In this document: positions 1 to 9,078 of the stretch, piece after piece
Layout: each line of letters starts with the position of its first letter
How positions within the stretch are numbered: position 1 is the stretch's first letter
NCBI GenBank assembly: GCA_025655455.1
Contig: JAHXIV010000023.1
Span: 43,079 to 97,533 of the forward strand
DNA: 54,455 bases
Direction of reading: 5' to 3'
From: a gamma proteobacterium symbiont of Taylorina sp.
GTDB lineage: Bacteria > Pseudomonadota > Gammaproteobacteria > GRL18
The notes under the pieces: generated by a model
Seen by the model: only the letters and a program-made list of their open reading frames with translations
Told to the model about the DNA's origin: nothing
Database searches by the model: none
Program-made: the position numbers and the translations under genes

Positions 1-475
1 TAATGCCAAAAATATTTATACCTTTTTTTATATTGTCTGAGCTCAAATCCGTGTCAACCGTCGATAAAGTCGTCGCTTCATAACTGCCTGCTGCTAATAT
101 ATCACTGATATTATTTAAAGTTTGAAGTGATTGTGTTCCAATCACTTCAACACCATCAACCCAGGCCTTTTTATCTTTAATGATGTCTTCTGCAACTGCA
201 TCTCCACTACCGGTATCAACCACATTATCATTCCCTGTAATGCCAAAAATATTTATACCTTTTTTTATATTGTCTGAGCTCAAATCCGTGTCAACCGTCG
301 ATAAAGTCGTCGCTTCATAACTGCCTGCGGATAATATTTCATTGATATTATTTAAAGTTTGAACTGATTGTGTTCCAATCACTTCAACACCATCAACCCA
401 GGCTTTCTTATCTTTAATAATTTCTGCCGCCACTGCATCCCCACTACTGGTATCAACCACTTCTTTTTTACCCTC
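1..475 (-). repeat. In-frame tandem repeat, 237-bp unit
   Basis: The segment starting at position 1 recurs from position 238 almost base for base. A weaker copy is recognisable from about 475, where 'atgtcaaaaatagtgatacc' replaces 'atgccaaaaatatttatacc'. The period is 237 bp (79 codons), so the reading frame is preserved. The high identity of the two left copies suggests recent unequal recombination. More copies may lie left of the window. Confidence 0.85.
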
Positions 476-979
476 TATGTCAAAAATAGTGATACCGGCT
501 TTTATATTAGCCGTCAGCAGATCAGCATCACCAGCAACAACACCAGTGCCATCATGATATCCCTGGCTTATTATTTGTTCACTTATGGTAGGAGTTACTT
601 GCTGTTGACCAATATTTTTCATGGTGCCTGATTGTAACCCCCAGTTACTGCTTTTGACTCCCCAGAATGTTGTTGTTTCAAGAACATTGATAATTTCAGC
701 ACCATTGCTATCATCAGTCTGAGGTGCAATTTGCATAATGTCATTAAGATCATAGCCGCTGGATGCTGGTCCAGAAGCTGGCTCGACAAAACCTCCATCA
801 CTTAAAGCTCCTTCAGTACCACTATGCAATCGATTATAAATATCACTCAAGGTATACATAGTACTTTGTTGATGACCAACATCTTCAGGAGAATCAAGAC
901 TACCGGCTATAACAAAAGATTTAGGCATAATAAGAAAAAATAAAAAAATAATTTTTCTTACTTTTATTAGTTTTTGCAT
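1..979 (-). CDS. Exported repeat protein, DUF1566-associated type (C-terminus off the window)
   Basis: The minus frame is open from an ATG at 979 to the left edge, so only about 326 residues are visible. Residues 1-22 form a signal peptide (basic start, then a hydrophobic core rich in I, F and L). The mature start contains TMYTLSDIYNRL, typical of secreted proteins with DUF1566-like regions. Further on it has GYHDGTG, then units of 79 residues that follow the scheme NIKKGINIFG..VVDTGSGDA..AWVDGVEVIGTQSLQTLNNI. The 237-bp DNA unit is almost identical in two copies and diverged in a third. The gene starts 20 bp after the stop of the upstream gene, so it is probably last in the 4857-to-1 operon. 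Related repeats occur in surface proteins and phage tail fibres. A cell-surface role is inferred; the ligand is unknown. Confidence 0.75.
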   Translation of the reverse strand, partial: MQKLIKVRKIIFLFFLIMPKSFVIAGSLDSPEDVGHQQSTMYTLSDIYNRLHSGTEGALSDGGFVEPASGPASSGYDLNDIMQIAPQTDDSNGAEIINVLETTTFWGVKSSNWGLQSGTMKNIGQQQVTPTISEQIISQGYHDGTGVVAGDADLLTANIKAGITIFDIEGKKEVVDTSSGDAVAAEIIKDKKAWVDGVEVIGTQSVQTLNNINEILSAGSYEATTLSTVDTDLSSDNIKKGINIFGITGNDNVVDTGSGDAVAEDIIKDKKAWVDGVEVIGTQSLQTLNNISDILAAGSYEATTLSTVDTDLSSDNIKKGINIFGI

Positions 980-999
980 TAAATTATTATCTCCGTATA

Positions 1000-1722
1000 T
1001 TATTGACAAAGACCAGTGCCGTTAGAACCAATACTGGTTTTTAATGGTGAACCCAGGATAAATATATCCGCATCCCATTTACGCCAGGTTCTTGGATCAG
1101 CTAATTTAAACATTGAGTTGTCTGCTAAAATAGCCAATACCATCCAGGTGCCCTGTGATAATGAAAAATAATCAAAACTAATGCTGCTGCCTTGTATAAG
1201 TTCTTCATAAGTTGCTGCAATAAAATTTTCTTTACTAAGATAAATTTTCTCTGAAGCCTTATAATCAAGAGATTCAGCTGTACCATAAAGAGCAACGGAA
1301 ACAGGATCCAGTTTGTCTGACAGATTTTGTTCACGTTCAAAAAGATAGATTTGTGAATGGATAATATTATTATCCAGACTGCCGGTTGCACTCAAATTAA
1401 CTATCATAAAATAGAGATCATATAAAAACTCCTCATTTTCATCTTTTTCATTGCTTGCTGACAGCTTAATTGATAGATGATCAAAATGATTATCTATTAA
1501 TTCTCCAGATAAAGTCTGATTAAGTTCAGAATGACTGCGGGATAAGCAGGGAGTATAAATAACATTATTCGTTAATTTTTCACTGAAATCTCCCGCAGCA
1601 GATCCATCAGGGGCAGAAACAACAACTGAAACAGCAGGTTCAGAATAAAGCAATCCTGAATAACAAATAAAACTGACAAATAAAATTAATGAAATTATTT
1701 GTACCCTTGAAAAAATAAACAT
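1000..1722 (-). CDS. Secreted protein of unknown function (240 aa)
   Basis: The protein begins with a clear signal peptide: MFIFSR, then a hydrophobic stretch to about residue 27. The remainder is soluble and holds two cysteines, C58 and one near the C-terminus (GTGLCQ), which could form a disulfide. Fragments such as DPRTWRKWDADIFILG near the C-terminus and the alternating hydrophobic pattern suggest a beta-rich domain. I do not recognise a family. It lies 20 bp upstream of the repeat-protein gene and 43 bp downstream of the truncated TPS-domain gene on the same strand, so it is probably part of the same secretion or surface operon. Confidence 0.6.
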   Translation of the reverse strand: MFIFSRVQIISLILFVSFICYSGLLYSEPAVSVVVSAPDGSAAGDFSEKLTNNVIYTPCLSRSHSELNQTLSGELIDNHFDHLSIKLSASNEKDENEEFLYDLYFMIVNLSATGSLDNNIIHSQIYLFEREQNLSDKLDPVSVALYGTAESLDYKASEKIYLSKENFIAATYEELIQGSSISFDYFSLSQGTWMVLAILADNSMFKLADPRTWRKWDADIFILGSPLKTSIGSNGTGLCQ

Positions 1723-1765
1723 GTCACCTCCCTACATTTGGATAAAAGTTAATAAAACTAAAACT

Positions 1766-2050
1766 CTATGATAAAGAGGCATAATCTATACCACATAGTG
1801 TAAAATGGTTGAATACCGCACTATTAGAGTTTTGCTGAATAAAACGAGTGGTTTCACCCGCTTTGTTTGAAAGTTGTTGCCAGTTAATGATGGCATTAGG
1901 AGAATTGCTAATATTTAAAGTAGTCGCATCCAGTCTGGGAAACTGCACCTGACCATTTACCACAGCAGCACCGGAGGGATTAGCCTGAGAGTTTAACTGC
2001 AGGATAAAGCAAAGTCCTGTTATCAACACTATTTTATAGATACTTTTCAT
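1766..2050 (-). pseudogene. Truncated filamentous-haemagglutinin (TPS) N-terminal domain
   Basis: A 94-residue frame with a signal peptide, followed by the classic start of a two-partner-secretion passenger: NPSGAAVVNGQVQF, LNISNSPNAIINWQQL, and AGETTRFIQQNSNSAVFN. In full-length TPS proteins this segment continues with RVTGG-like residues and hundreds of further residues. Here it diverges straight after AVFN and stops 13 codons later. A deletion joining the domain to unrelated sequence is the simplest explanation, so this is most likely a relic. It could still be a small secreted protein, because the signal peptide and frame are intact. No TpsB transporter gene is present in the window. Confidence 0.65.
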
Positions 2051-2138
2051 AATATATTCAGAGTTTTCTAACTTAGAATCAATCTGCTAATATATATATC
2101 GGAATATTTCATCAAAACTTGATACTAATAACCGCTCA

Positions 2139-2379
2139 CTATACCATCTGATTATTGAGCAAACATGACATTTTTAAATTGTTTTTAAAAATATCAGCCT
2201 GATTTTCAAAACTGCCGTAAACGTCAAGTAGTGCATAGCAGACTTTACCACCCTTCTCACTTTGCAGCCAATACTTATCTTTATATTGCTGATGTTTTTT
2301 TTGATTTTGAGAACTGCATCATAAGCTGACAGTGCATAAATCCCAAGTGATCTAAACCTTTAATTTGATAGGATGACAT
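2139..2379 (-). pseudogene. Possible decayed coding remnant
   Basis: In the 406-bp gap between two minus-strand genes, a protein-like stretch can be read only with frameshifts. An ATG at 2379 gives SSYQIKGLDHLG, another frame continues IYALSAYDAVLKIKK, and after an 8-base homopolymer (Ts on the plus strand) a third frame reads KYWLQSEKGGKVCYALLDVY and runs to a stop at 2139. The composition looks protein-like but I do not recognise a family. It could be chance. Confidence 0.3.
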
Positions 2380-2456
2380 TTTATATATTCAAAGATAAGC
2401 ATATGTATGGGTTTTATGAAGGGATTAGGATAATTATATATTTTCAATCATGAAGT

Positions 2457-3014
2457 TCACTTGATCTCATCAATATTTTCAAGAGAAAAATCTAATCCGG
2501 ATTGATATAAAAATAGTAAGTTTTCAAAACTCGCTGTATTATTATTTCCAATTTTCAGGGCAGGAACTGATAGCGATAATGTATCTATATTGAAAGCATT
2601 TTGACAATTCAGATCCTCTGGTTTGACATTATCATTCACCAGAACAGCATCTATTAAACTAAATATCAAACCAGATTTATAGTCCATAATAATATTATTG
2701 TAGCTGGAAATTACACCACTACTACTAATAATATCGAGCCAGTCAAATGTTAATTGGAAATTAGTCGGATCTATTACAGAAATACAAGAAGCTGTATTAG
2801 TTCTTACCGGCTTTTTGTCAGGCGTGGTGGGTGTATTCAGAGCTTTACACTCTGGAAAAATAGAATTAATCGGTTCATTACAATCTATATGGTGACTAGC
2901 CAAAGAAACTGAGCTTAATAATAAACTGATTAAAATAGCTTTTATAGCAACAACGGCTAATTTCATGTTCCGGCTGATGAAACTCAACAAGCCTGGTGTT
3001 TTATTGTCAATCAT
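2457..3014 (-). CDS. Exported protein of unknown function (185 aa)
   Basis: The frame opens at 3014, but a second ATG 16 codons in (MKLAVVAIKAILISLL) gives a better signal peptide ending near SLASHH, so the true start may be 2966. The mature part has four cysteines (HIDCNEP, PECKAL, ASCISV, LNCQNA) compatible with two disulfides, and many repeats of small polar and hydrophobic residues. No family is recognised. It follows the FecR-domain gene by 38 bp on the same strand, so the two are probably cotranscribed. Confidence 0.55.
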   Translation of the reverse strand: MIDNKTPGLLSFISRNMKLAVVAIKAILISLLLSSVSLASHHIDCNEPINSIFPECKALNTPTTPDKKPVRTNTASCISVIDPTNFQLTFDWLDIISSSGVISSYNNIIMDYKSGLIFSLIDAVLVNDNVKPEDLNCQNAFNIDTLSLSVPALKIGNNNTASFENLLFLYQSGLDFSLENIDEIK

Positions 3015-3052
3015 TATTCACTCCAAAATTATATTTGATAAAAGCAAACAGC

Positions 3053-3922
3053 TTAATAACCACGTCTTGGTGCATTATAATTATCGCCAGAAACAGAAAA
3101 AGGCGGTACCCTTCCTACTATTTCTTCCAGTAACATTAATTCCAGGTCTGAGTGGTTTTTAAAGGGTGCAGGAATAATTCGTTCCCCATCATTTGCGTCC
3201 GTTAAAATATAACGTGGAGCATCGTGATGTTTAGAACGAATCGTCTCCAGGCTGTCAGGATCATTAAGTGCTTCAATCTCTGTGATGCCATAACAGGTAC
3301 AAACATAACTACGCCTGGGTTCAGCTTCAAAATACACACCAGTGCCTCTAATCCCGATAATTGCATTGACTGTTTTAATTTGATGAGTTGTTTTACCAAA
3401 AACAGTAAGCACAGCTCCAGTCATTAAACGCAAAGAATTAACAACGTCACTCTTATCAAACATAAACTCTCCCACTGTCTTATTTGCAGGTGAAGATGTT
3501 TGCAAAACAACAGCGGGAGAGTTTATTGGCTGAGGGCTCGTATCTGTAACTTTTGCAGTAGTCTGTTTGTTCTTTTTTAAAAGTTGTTTAATTTTACTTT
3601 TTCCACTAAGCTTTAATTTACTTCTTTGCCTGAGTAAAAATGCATCCTGTCCAACAACAAATATAGCCTTGCTGCCATCTAAAGTTTCAATTGTATCATC
3701 AGCAGTAATTAATGTATCTTCTGTTGCAGCTTTCCCATTGACCCTAACCTGCCCTTCAATTTTATAAAAACTTTTTCCAGCAGCCAATTTCTCAGGTGTC
3801 TTACCAAAAAAACCTGCATAAGCACATGAACTGCCGACACCAATTGAATATAATCCTGCTCGTAATGCTTTAATTAAGAATTTTCTTCTTGGATCATTCA
3901 ATAAGTCAGCCTGGTATTTCAA
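3053..3922 (-). CDS. FecR-domain protein with a Tat signal
   Basis: The N-terminus carries DPRRKFLIKAL, a good twin-arginine motif, followed by a moderately hydrophobic segment ending in CAYAGFF; export in the folded state by Tat is predicted. The FecR domain begins near residue 50 (KIEGQVRVNGK) and contains ITADDTIETLDGSKAIFVVG and the conserved core VNAIIGIRGTGVYFE about residues 187-201. That core is interrupted by an unusual 60-residue lysine- and threonine-rich linker. It is followed by two nearby cysteines (YVCTCYG). FecR domains of this type act in the periplasm, often next to outer-membrane barrels. The barrel gene lies directly upstream, 17 bp away, so the two probably work together. 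Confidence 0.8.
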   Translation of the reverse strand: MKYQADLLNDPRRKFLIKALRAGLYSIGVGSSCAYAGFFGKTPEKLAAGKSFYKIEGQVRVNGKAATEDTLITADDTIETLDGSKAIFVVGQDAFLLRQRSKLKLSGKSKIKQLLKKNKQTTAKVTDTSPQPINSPAVVLQTSSPANKTVGEFMFDKSDVVNSLRLMTGAVLTVFGKTTHQIKTVNAIIGIRGTGVYFEAEPRRSYVCTCYGITEIEALNDPDSLETIRSKHHDAPRYILTDANDGERIIPAPFKNHSDLELMLLEEIVGRVPPFSVSGDNYNAPRRGY

Positions 3923-3939
3923 TTTCTGATAATTCCCTG

Positions 3940-4857
3940 TTATTTAAATCTATAAAAGTACCCAAAGTTAGCAGTATAATTTTTATAATTATTATTACCA
4001 TCACCACGAACATCAATTAACTGAATCGTAAAATCAAGTGCAGAAACACGATCCAGAGCATAATTAATACCAAAGTCCAGCCTATGTGTTTTTGCATCCA
4101 ATCGATAACCATAACTCCCATAATTATTATCAGAGTTATCATCAGAATTATTATCCGAACCTAGTGCGTCATCTTTTTGTATTGCTTTTGATGCCAGGAT
4201 GATTTTACGTGTGGGTGTTTCCGCATTGGACACAACATCCCCTTTTTGAAAGGTATATTGACTATAAAAAATAAATCGTTTATAAAAATAATCAGCTGTT
4301 AGAAAAACTTTTGTATAATCTATATCATATAATTTATTTCCCAACAGACCTTGTTTATTTGTCCTGGCAGATTGGTCTTTATAAGCAAGCCCCATTTTTA
4401 CCATAATTCGATCAGTTATTCGTTTACCTACCACTGCTTCAGAAGAAAAAGCATAATTGTCTCGTAATTCAGAAGTATCATAAATTGACTCACTTATTTT
4501 AAAATTCAGGCTATACCAGGGCGCAGTAAAATGTAAATCAGGTTTATAACGATAAGTAACGCCAACATCTAATATCAAATTATCTAATTTTGTGTATTGA
4601 TTATAATCAGACCACTGCACAGCCCCCTTAAATAAAAGACCAGAATTATGATTAAGCTGGTATAGATAATTAACACTGGAAAAATAACTCATGATGTTAT
4701 CAGAAAAAATATCAGTCTCCAGTGCAGCATGACCAATATTATCTTCATGAGAGAAGTTAAGGCCAATATTATAAAAAGGCCGTTCAGCATAAACTAATAG
4801 AGGAGATAATAACATCAGACTAATGGATAAATAACTTATTAATTTTATTATTTGCAT
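3940..4857 (-). CDS. Outer-membrane beta-barrel protein
   Basis: A signal peptide (residues 1-24, ending VYA) precedes about 280 residues of alternating hydrophobic and polar strands with many aromatic residues (YNIGLNFSHED, WYSLNFKISES, YRLDAKTHRLDFGINYAL). The protein ends in FGYFYRFK; terminal aromatic residues of this kind are a hallmark of BAM-assembled barrels, although here the final residue is K. An acidic asparagine-rich loop (SDNNSDDNSDNN) near residue 235 would face outward. It is the first gene of the leftward operon and shares a 247-bp intergenic region with the VWA gene. The substrate or partner is unknown; TPS transporter features (POTRA domains) are absent, so it is not a TpsB. 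Confidence 0.7.
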   Translation of the reverse strand: MQIIKLISYLSISLMLLSPLLVYAERPFYNIGLNFSHEDNIGHAALETDIFSDNIMSYFSSVNYLYQLNHNSGLLFKGAVQWSDYNQYTKLDNLILDVGVTYRYKPDLHFTAPWYSLNFKISESIYDTSELRDNYAFSSEAVVGKRITDRIMVKMGLAYKDQSARTNKQGLLGNKLYDIDYTKVFLTADYFYKRFIFYSQYTFQKGDVVSNAETPTRKIILASKAIQKDDALGSDNNSDDNSDNNYGSYGYRLDAKTHRLDFGINYALDRVSALDFTIQLIDVRGDGNNNYKNYTANFGYFYRFK

Positions 4858-5008
4858 AAAATGTATTTTGCTCTAAAAACTATTATCTACAACAATTTCA
4901 CTTTAGATTATACTATAGAAAAAGTATATGAATATTGAATGTTAATTATAAATTTTCAGCATAATCTATATCTGTGTTTTATTAGGTTACTATGGCAGGG
5001 ATAAATTA

Positions 5009-5028
5009 TTTACAATTTTTTTACATTA
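5009..5028. promoter_or_regulatory. Direct repeat TTTACAnTT with 11-bp spacing
   Basis: In the 247-bp divergent intergenic region, TTTACAATT (5009-5017) and TTTACATTA (5020-5028) sit one DNA turn plus a fraction apart. OmpR/PhoB-type regulators typically bind such 11-bp-phased direct repeats, and an OmpR-type regulator is encoded at 8203-8898 in the rightward operon. Binding is inferred and the low-complexity T-rich context weakens the call. Confidence 0.3.
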
Positions 5029-5104
5029 TTTCAAATTTATCTGACCTTTGATAATTAATTCTTTATTACAGTATGAGTGAAGATTACTAAAAAAGGAAAA
5101 AATC

Positions 5105-6463
5105 ATGAAAACTCAATTATTGCATCAGCCTATTCATTACAAGCTCTTATCATTTCTCTTCATTGTCATACTGCTCAGTCTGTTGCAGACAAAAGTTCTG
5201 GCCAATACTACTGAAATAAAATTATCGACAAATATGGCTACTACTGTCATGGAAGCAGATAAACATCAAACTGCTTTTTTAAAAGTCTCTCTAACGGGGT
5301 TTGATATCGATGAGCAACAGACCAGAATACCGGCCAATATTGCGATTGTACTGGATAAATCGGGTTCGATGAGAGGCCAGAAAATTAATTATGCCCGGCA
5401 AGCTGCCATTCATGCAATCAGGCAACTAAATAATAATGATATTGTTTCTGTGGTCACTTATGACTCTCAGGTCAATGTCATTGTTCCTTCCACAAAAGTG
5501 AGTGACAAAACAACTATTAATCGCTTAATTCGTTCTATTCAGGCTGATGGCAACACAGCTTTATTTGCAGGAGTCAGCAAAGGTGCCGCTGAATTGCGTA
5601 AATTTATCTCAAAAAACAAGGTCAATCGTGTCATTTTACTCTCTGATGGTTTAGCCAATGTCGGACCAAAATCACCTTCTGAACTGGGGCAGTTAGGCAT
5701 GTCTTTATCCAGAGAAGGGATCAGTGTCACTACTATTGGTCTGGGTCTGGGTTATAACGAAGATTTAATGACTCAGTTAGCCGGTTTTAGTGATGGTAAT
5801 CATGCCTTTGTTGAAAAACCATCTGATCTGGTGAAAATATTTCAGTATGAATTTGGTGATGTCCTGTCAGTTATCGCCCAGGATGTGAATATTATTATTG
5901 AATGTGGTGAAAATATTCGACCTATTCGCATTCTTGGTCGCAAGGGTGATATTATCGGAAATAAAGTTTCAACCCGCATGAATCAGCTTTATAGTGGTCA
6001 GGAAAAATTTATTATGATAGAAGTTGAAGTACCTGAGCACCATGAAAATACCAATGCCGTGATTGCCACAGTAGAAATAGACTATAATAATCTTTATACC
6101 CATTCACGTTATAATCTTAAAGATTCAGTTTCTGTGAATTTTAGTGCTTCAAAAAAAGCCGTTAAGGAATCTATCAATCCACAGGTTTATGAATCTTCAG
6201 TTGAACAAGTTGCCAATGAATATAGTAAGCAGGCACTACAGCTAAGAGATGAGGGAGATATTTCCGGTGCCAGAAAAATGCTCAATAAGGTTGCTGATTA
6301 TTTACAATCCAATGCAGGAATGCTCTCATCTAAACGTCTGAGAGGTCAGGAGATGGAAGCCAGGAAAGATGCTGATGAAGTGGATGATTCCAGTAACTGG
6401 CAAAAAAAACGTAAGGTTTTAAAAGAAACACAATACAAACGTTCCGTTCAGCAGAGCTATTAA
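5105..6463 (+). CDS. Secreted von Willebrand factor A domain protein
   Basis: The protein has a signal peptide ending near residue 33 (VLA) and a VWA domain from about residue 77. The MIDAS metal site is complete: DKSGSM at 84-89, a threonine in ADGNTALFAG, and aspartate in LLSDGLANVGP. The C-terminal 120 residues form a helical region rich in charged residues (ALQLRDEGDISGARKML), like the tail of other secreted VWA proteins. The start is fixed by AAAAAGGA just upstream. It is followed at 75 bp by a histidine kinase and its regulator, so the VWA protein may be part of the signal sensed or the output controlled. The ligand is unknown. Calling it a metal-dependent adhesion protein rests on the family. 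Confidence 0.85.
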   Translation: MKTQLLHQPIHYKLLSFLFIVILLSLLQTKVLANTTEIKLSTNMATTVMEADKHQTAFLKVSLTGFDIDEQQTRIPANIAIVLDKSGSMRGQKINYARQAAIHAIRQLNNNDIVSVVTYDSQVNVIVPSTKVSDKTTINRLIRSIQADGNTALFAGVSKGAAELRKFISKNKVNRVILLSDGLANVGPKSPSELGQLGMSLSREGISVTTIGLGLGYNEDLMTQLAGFSDGNHAFVEKPSDLVKIFQYEFGDVLSVIAQDVNIIIECGENIRPIRILGRKGDIIGNKVSTRMNQLYSGQEKFIMIEVEVPEHHENTNAVIATVEIDYNNLYTHSRYNLKDSVSVNFSASKKAVKESINPQVYESSVEQVANEYSKQALQLRDEGDISGARKMLNKVADYLQSNAGMLSSKRLRGQEMEARKDADEVDDSSNWQKKRKVLKETQYKRSVQQSY

Positions 6464-6537
6464 TCTCTGAGCGGTAAATTATAAGGATGCAATAGCCGGA
6501 AGTAACTGTCCATGTTTCCGGCTTTATCAGCTCAGTT

Positions 6538-8199
6538 ATGAAAAATAGCATACTACTTTTTTTATTTTTGTTAATACCGGTCTGTTTACTGGTCTGGTTT
6601 GCTTTTAAAGCCCAGTCAAACGAGCAACTGGCTGCACAGCAGCAATATCAAAACCTGGCTCATTCACAACTTAGACTAATTGACGAAAAAATCAGCCTCT
6701 ATTTTCAACAGCTTGGCAATGTACTCATCACTAACAAAGCACAGCTACAGCCGGCATCAAATGAACAGCTAAAACAGTTGACCAATAAAATCCGTCAGTT
6801 TTTGCAATACTCTCCTTATATTCTTAATATTTATATCGCTGATGAAGAAAAACAAATATTATATCCTTCGTTGACACAAAATTTGTCTGCCAAAGAAAGT
6901 GAATTTCTAAAAGATATTCAAGTCATCAGCAATAATTCTTCTCTGTTTTATAAACAAAAAGAAATATCTCAAACTGCTGATAATCGTTATGCCGCCGTTA
7001 GTCAAAAACTCTTTTCAATGAGTCGTTCCAAACAACAAGCAGAGATACAGGATCAGGGTTGGATTACCTGGTATCAGCAACGCAATCTTCAACATATTTT
7101 CTGGTTCAGAGACACTCAAAATAGACTCTACTTATTATCTCTGGATAGAATAAAAATCTTGTCAGAACTGATTGCTTTACTGCCGGATAAAAATCCATCA
7201 TCCCGTTCCCACAATGCTTCATTACAGGAAACAAGCATTAGATTAAGCAATTCAAATAATGAACTGATCTATGAATGGGGAAATTATCCTCATACTGATA
7301 AGCAGTCAATAGACTTGATGTTATCCTATCCTTTAAGCAGTTGGAAGCTCAGCTGGTATGCAAAAAACCTATCAGAAAATAACTTTCAACAAAAATGGTC
7401 ATTATTAATTATTGCACTTTTTGCCTCATTACTGATGTTGATCATCATGTTTGTATTCTATCGTGAATACAATCGGGAGATCAGAGGAGCACAGCAGCGG
7501 GTAAATTTTGTCAGTCAGGTATCCCATGAATTGAAAACTCCATTGACCAATATTCGTATGTATGCAGAATTACTGGAAACAAATATTGAGTCTGAATCTC
7601 TAACTGGTATATCACAAATGTCATCTCAAGAGCTGTCAAAGTCACAGCATTTTCTTTCTGTCATCCTCAATGAAAGTCAGCGTTTATCCAGATTAATCGA
7701 AAATGTACTGAGTTTTGCCAAAGTTCAGAAAGAAAGCTTTATCATTAATAAAAGCGAAGCTATTGCAGATGAGAGTATTAATAATGTTTTATTAAGTTTT
7801 AAACCGGTTTTTAAACAAAAAAAATTATCTGTTCAATTCTCTGCGAATGCTGCTAAACCCGTTAATATTGATTCCCAGTTACTGGAACAGATCCTGAATA
7901 ACTTATTAAGTAACGTCGAAAAGTATGCTGCACATGGGAAGAAGATTGAGATCAATAGCTCTCAAACTGCACAGAGAATAAAGATTGAAATTAGAGACTA
8001 TGGCCCTGGAATTACAAAAACTGAGCAGGAAAAAATTTTTAATGCTTTCTATCGCAGCAATACAAAAATTACTGAGGGTGTTTCCGGAACAGGTATCGGT
8101 TTAACCATATCACAACAGTTGGCCAAGCTGCACGGAGGAAAGTTAAGCTATAAAAATGTTTCCAAAGGTGCCTGTTTTATTATTGAGCTAGAGGTTTAA
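6538..8199 (+). CDS. Membrane sensor histidine kinase
   Basis: Two transmembrane segments (residues 4-24 and about 286-308) frame a periplasmic sensor of roughly 260 residues with no family that I recognise. There is no clear HAMP domain after the second segment. The HisKA box is SQVSHELKTPLTN with phospho-acceptor H330. The ATPase domain shows LLNNLLSNVEKYA (N box), DYGPGI and GTGIGLTIS (G boxes). A 15-residue serine-rich insertion follows the H box. The stop is 3 bp from the start of the OmpR-type regulator, its evident partner. The start codon has only a weak ribosome site. Confidence 0.88.
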   Translation: MKNSILLFLFLLIPVCLLVWFAFKAQSNEQLAAQQQYQNLAHSQLRLIDEKISLYFQQLGNVLITNKAQLQPASNEQLKQLTNKIRQFLQYSPYILNIYIADEEKQILYPSLTQNLSAKESEFLKDIQVISNNSSLFYKQKEISQTADNRYAAVSQKLFSMSRSKQQAEIQDQGWITWYQQRNLQHIFWFRDTQNRLYLLSLDRIKILSELIALLPDKNPSSRSHNASLQETSIRLSNSNNELIYEWGNYPHTDKQSIDLMLSYPLSSWKLSWYAKNLSENNFQQKWSLLIIALFASLLMLIIMFVFYREYNREIRGAQQRVNFVSQVSHELKTPLTNIRMYAELLETNIESESLTGISQMSSQELSKSQHFLSVILNESQRLSRLIENVLSFAKVQKESFIINKSEAIADESINNVLLSFKPVFKQKKLSVQFSANAAKPVNIDSQLLEQILNNLLSNVEKYAAHGKKIEINSSQTAQRIKIEIRDYGPGITKTEQEKIFNAFYRSNTKITEGVSGTGIGLTISQQLAKLHGGKLSYKNVSKGACFIIELEV

Positions 8200-8202
8200 T
8201 CA

Positions 8203-8898
8203 ATGAAAGTTTTAATTGCCGAAGATGATCTTTATATTCGTGAAGGTCTGGCAGAACTGCTTAAACAGGAGGGCTATCAGACACTACTGGCTGAAAATGG
8301 CCGGCAGGCACTGGATATTTATAAGGAACAGGGCTGCTCTCTGGTATTGCTGGATATTATGATGCCTGAAATGGATGGTTTTTCCGTCTGTAAAGCCATC
8401 AGGAAGCAGGATGATAATATCCCGATTGTTTTTATCACTGCCAAAGCAGAAGAGATTGATCAGGTAGTCGGTCTGGAACTGGGTGCAGATGATTATATCA
8501 TGAAACCCTTTGGTACCAGAGAAGTCGTGGCACGAATTCGTGCGGTAACAAGGCGTTGTTTAAAACAGCAGCGAGCATCCAGTCAAGATAAACTGAGTGA
8601 AAAGGTGATTATGAATGATCTGGAATTGTTTCCCGATGAATTAAAGGCCAAAAGAGGGGAGCAAATCTTTGAACTCAGTTTGAGAGATAGTAAAATTTTA
8701 TCATTACTTGCGCGTAACAAAGGTAAGATAGTTGATCGTGACACTTTGTTTAATCACTGTTGGGGAAGAGATTATTTTCCTAATAGCCGCACCCTTGATC
8801 AACATATATCAAAACTAAGAAAATTGATCGAAGTCGATCATAAACATCCCGATATTATTAAAACGGTACATGGTGTAGGCTATCGGTTTGAAGGATAA
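8203..8898 (+). CDS. OmpR-family response regulator
   Basis: The receiver domain has acidic pocket residues ED at 7-8, phospho-acceptor D51 in LLDIMMPEMDG, T and K in FITAK and DYIMKPFG. A winged-helix DNA-binding domain follows, ending RTLDQHISKLRKLIE and TVHGVGYRFEG, which is typical of OmpR/PhoB regulators. The gene sits 3 bp after the kinase gene with GAGG as ribosome site, so the two are translated together. Targets probably include its own operon; the 11-bp-phased repeat at 5009-5028 is a candidate site. Confidence 0.92.
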   Translation: MKVLIAEDDLYIREGLAELLKQEGYQTLLAENGRQALDIYKEQGCSLVLLDIMMPEMDGFSVCKAIRKQDDNIPIVFITAKAEEIDQVVGLELGADDYIMKPFGTREVVARIRAVTRRCLKQQRASSQDKLSEKVIMNDLELFPDELKAKRGEQIFELSLRDSKILSLLARNKGKIVDRDTLFNHCWGRDYFPNSRTLDQHISKLRKLIEVDHKHPDIIKTVHGVGYRFEG

Positions 8899-9078
8899 TA
8901 GTTTACACAATAATCGTACATCCTCAAATACTCACTTTTTAATCTAAAGCCGTTATTCATAGCATGAGAAAATGACTTATAACAGCATAAAGTGACCATA
9001 TTGTGTTAGTATTATATTTGTTTTATACTTTTACTGAGTAACTAAAATATTCCTTTATTTATTAGTAAAAAATTCACG

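Noticed and set aside
1..475. Repeat array at the left edge considered as a CRISPR or satellite
   Set aside because: The unit is 237 bp, in frame and coding, with no spacers; it is a protein repeat.
3940..4857. TpsB-type transporter for the haemagglutinin remnant
   Set aside because: The barrel is only about 280 residues and has no POTRA-like region, so it cannot be a usual TPS transporter.
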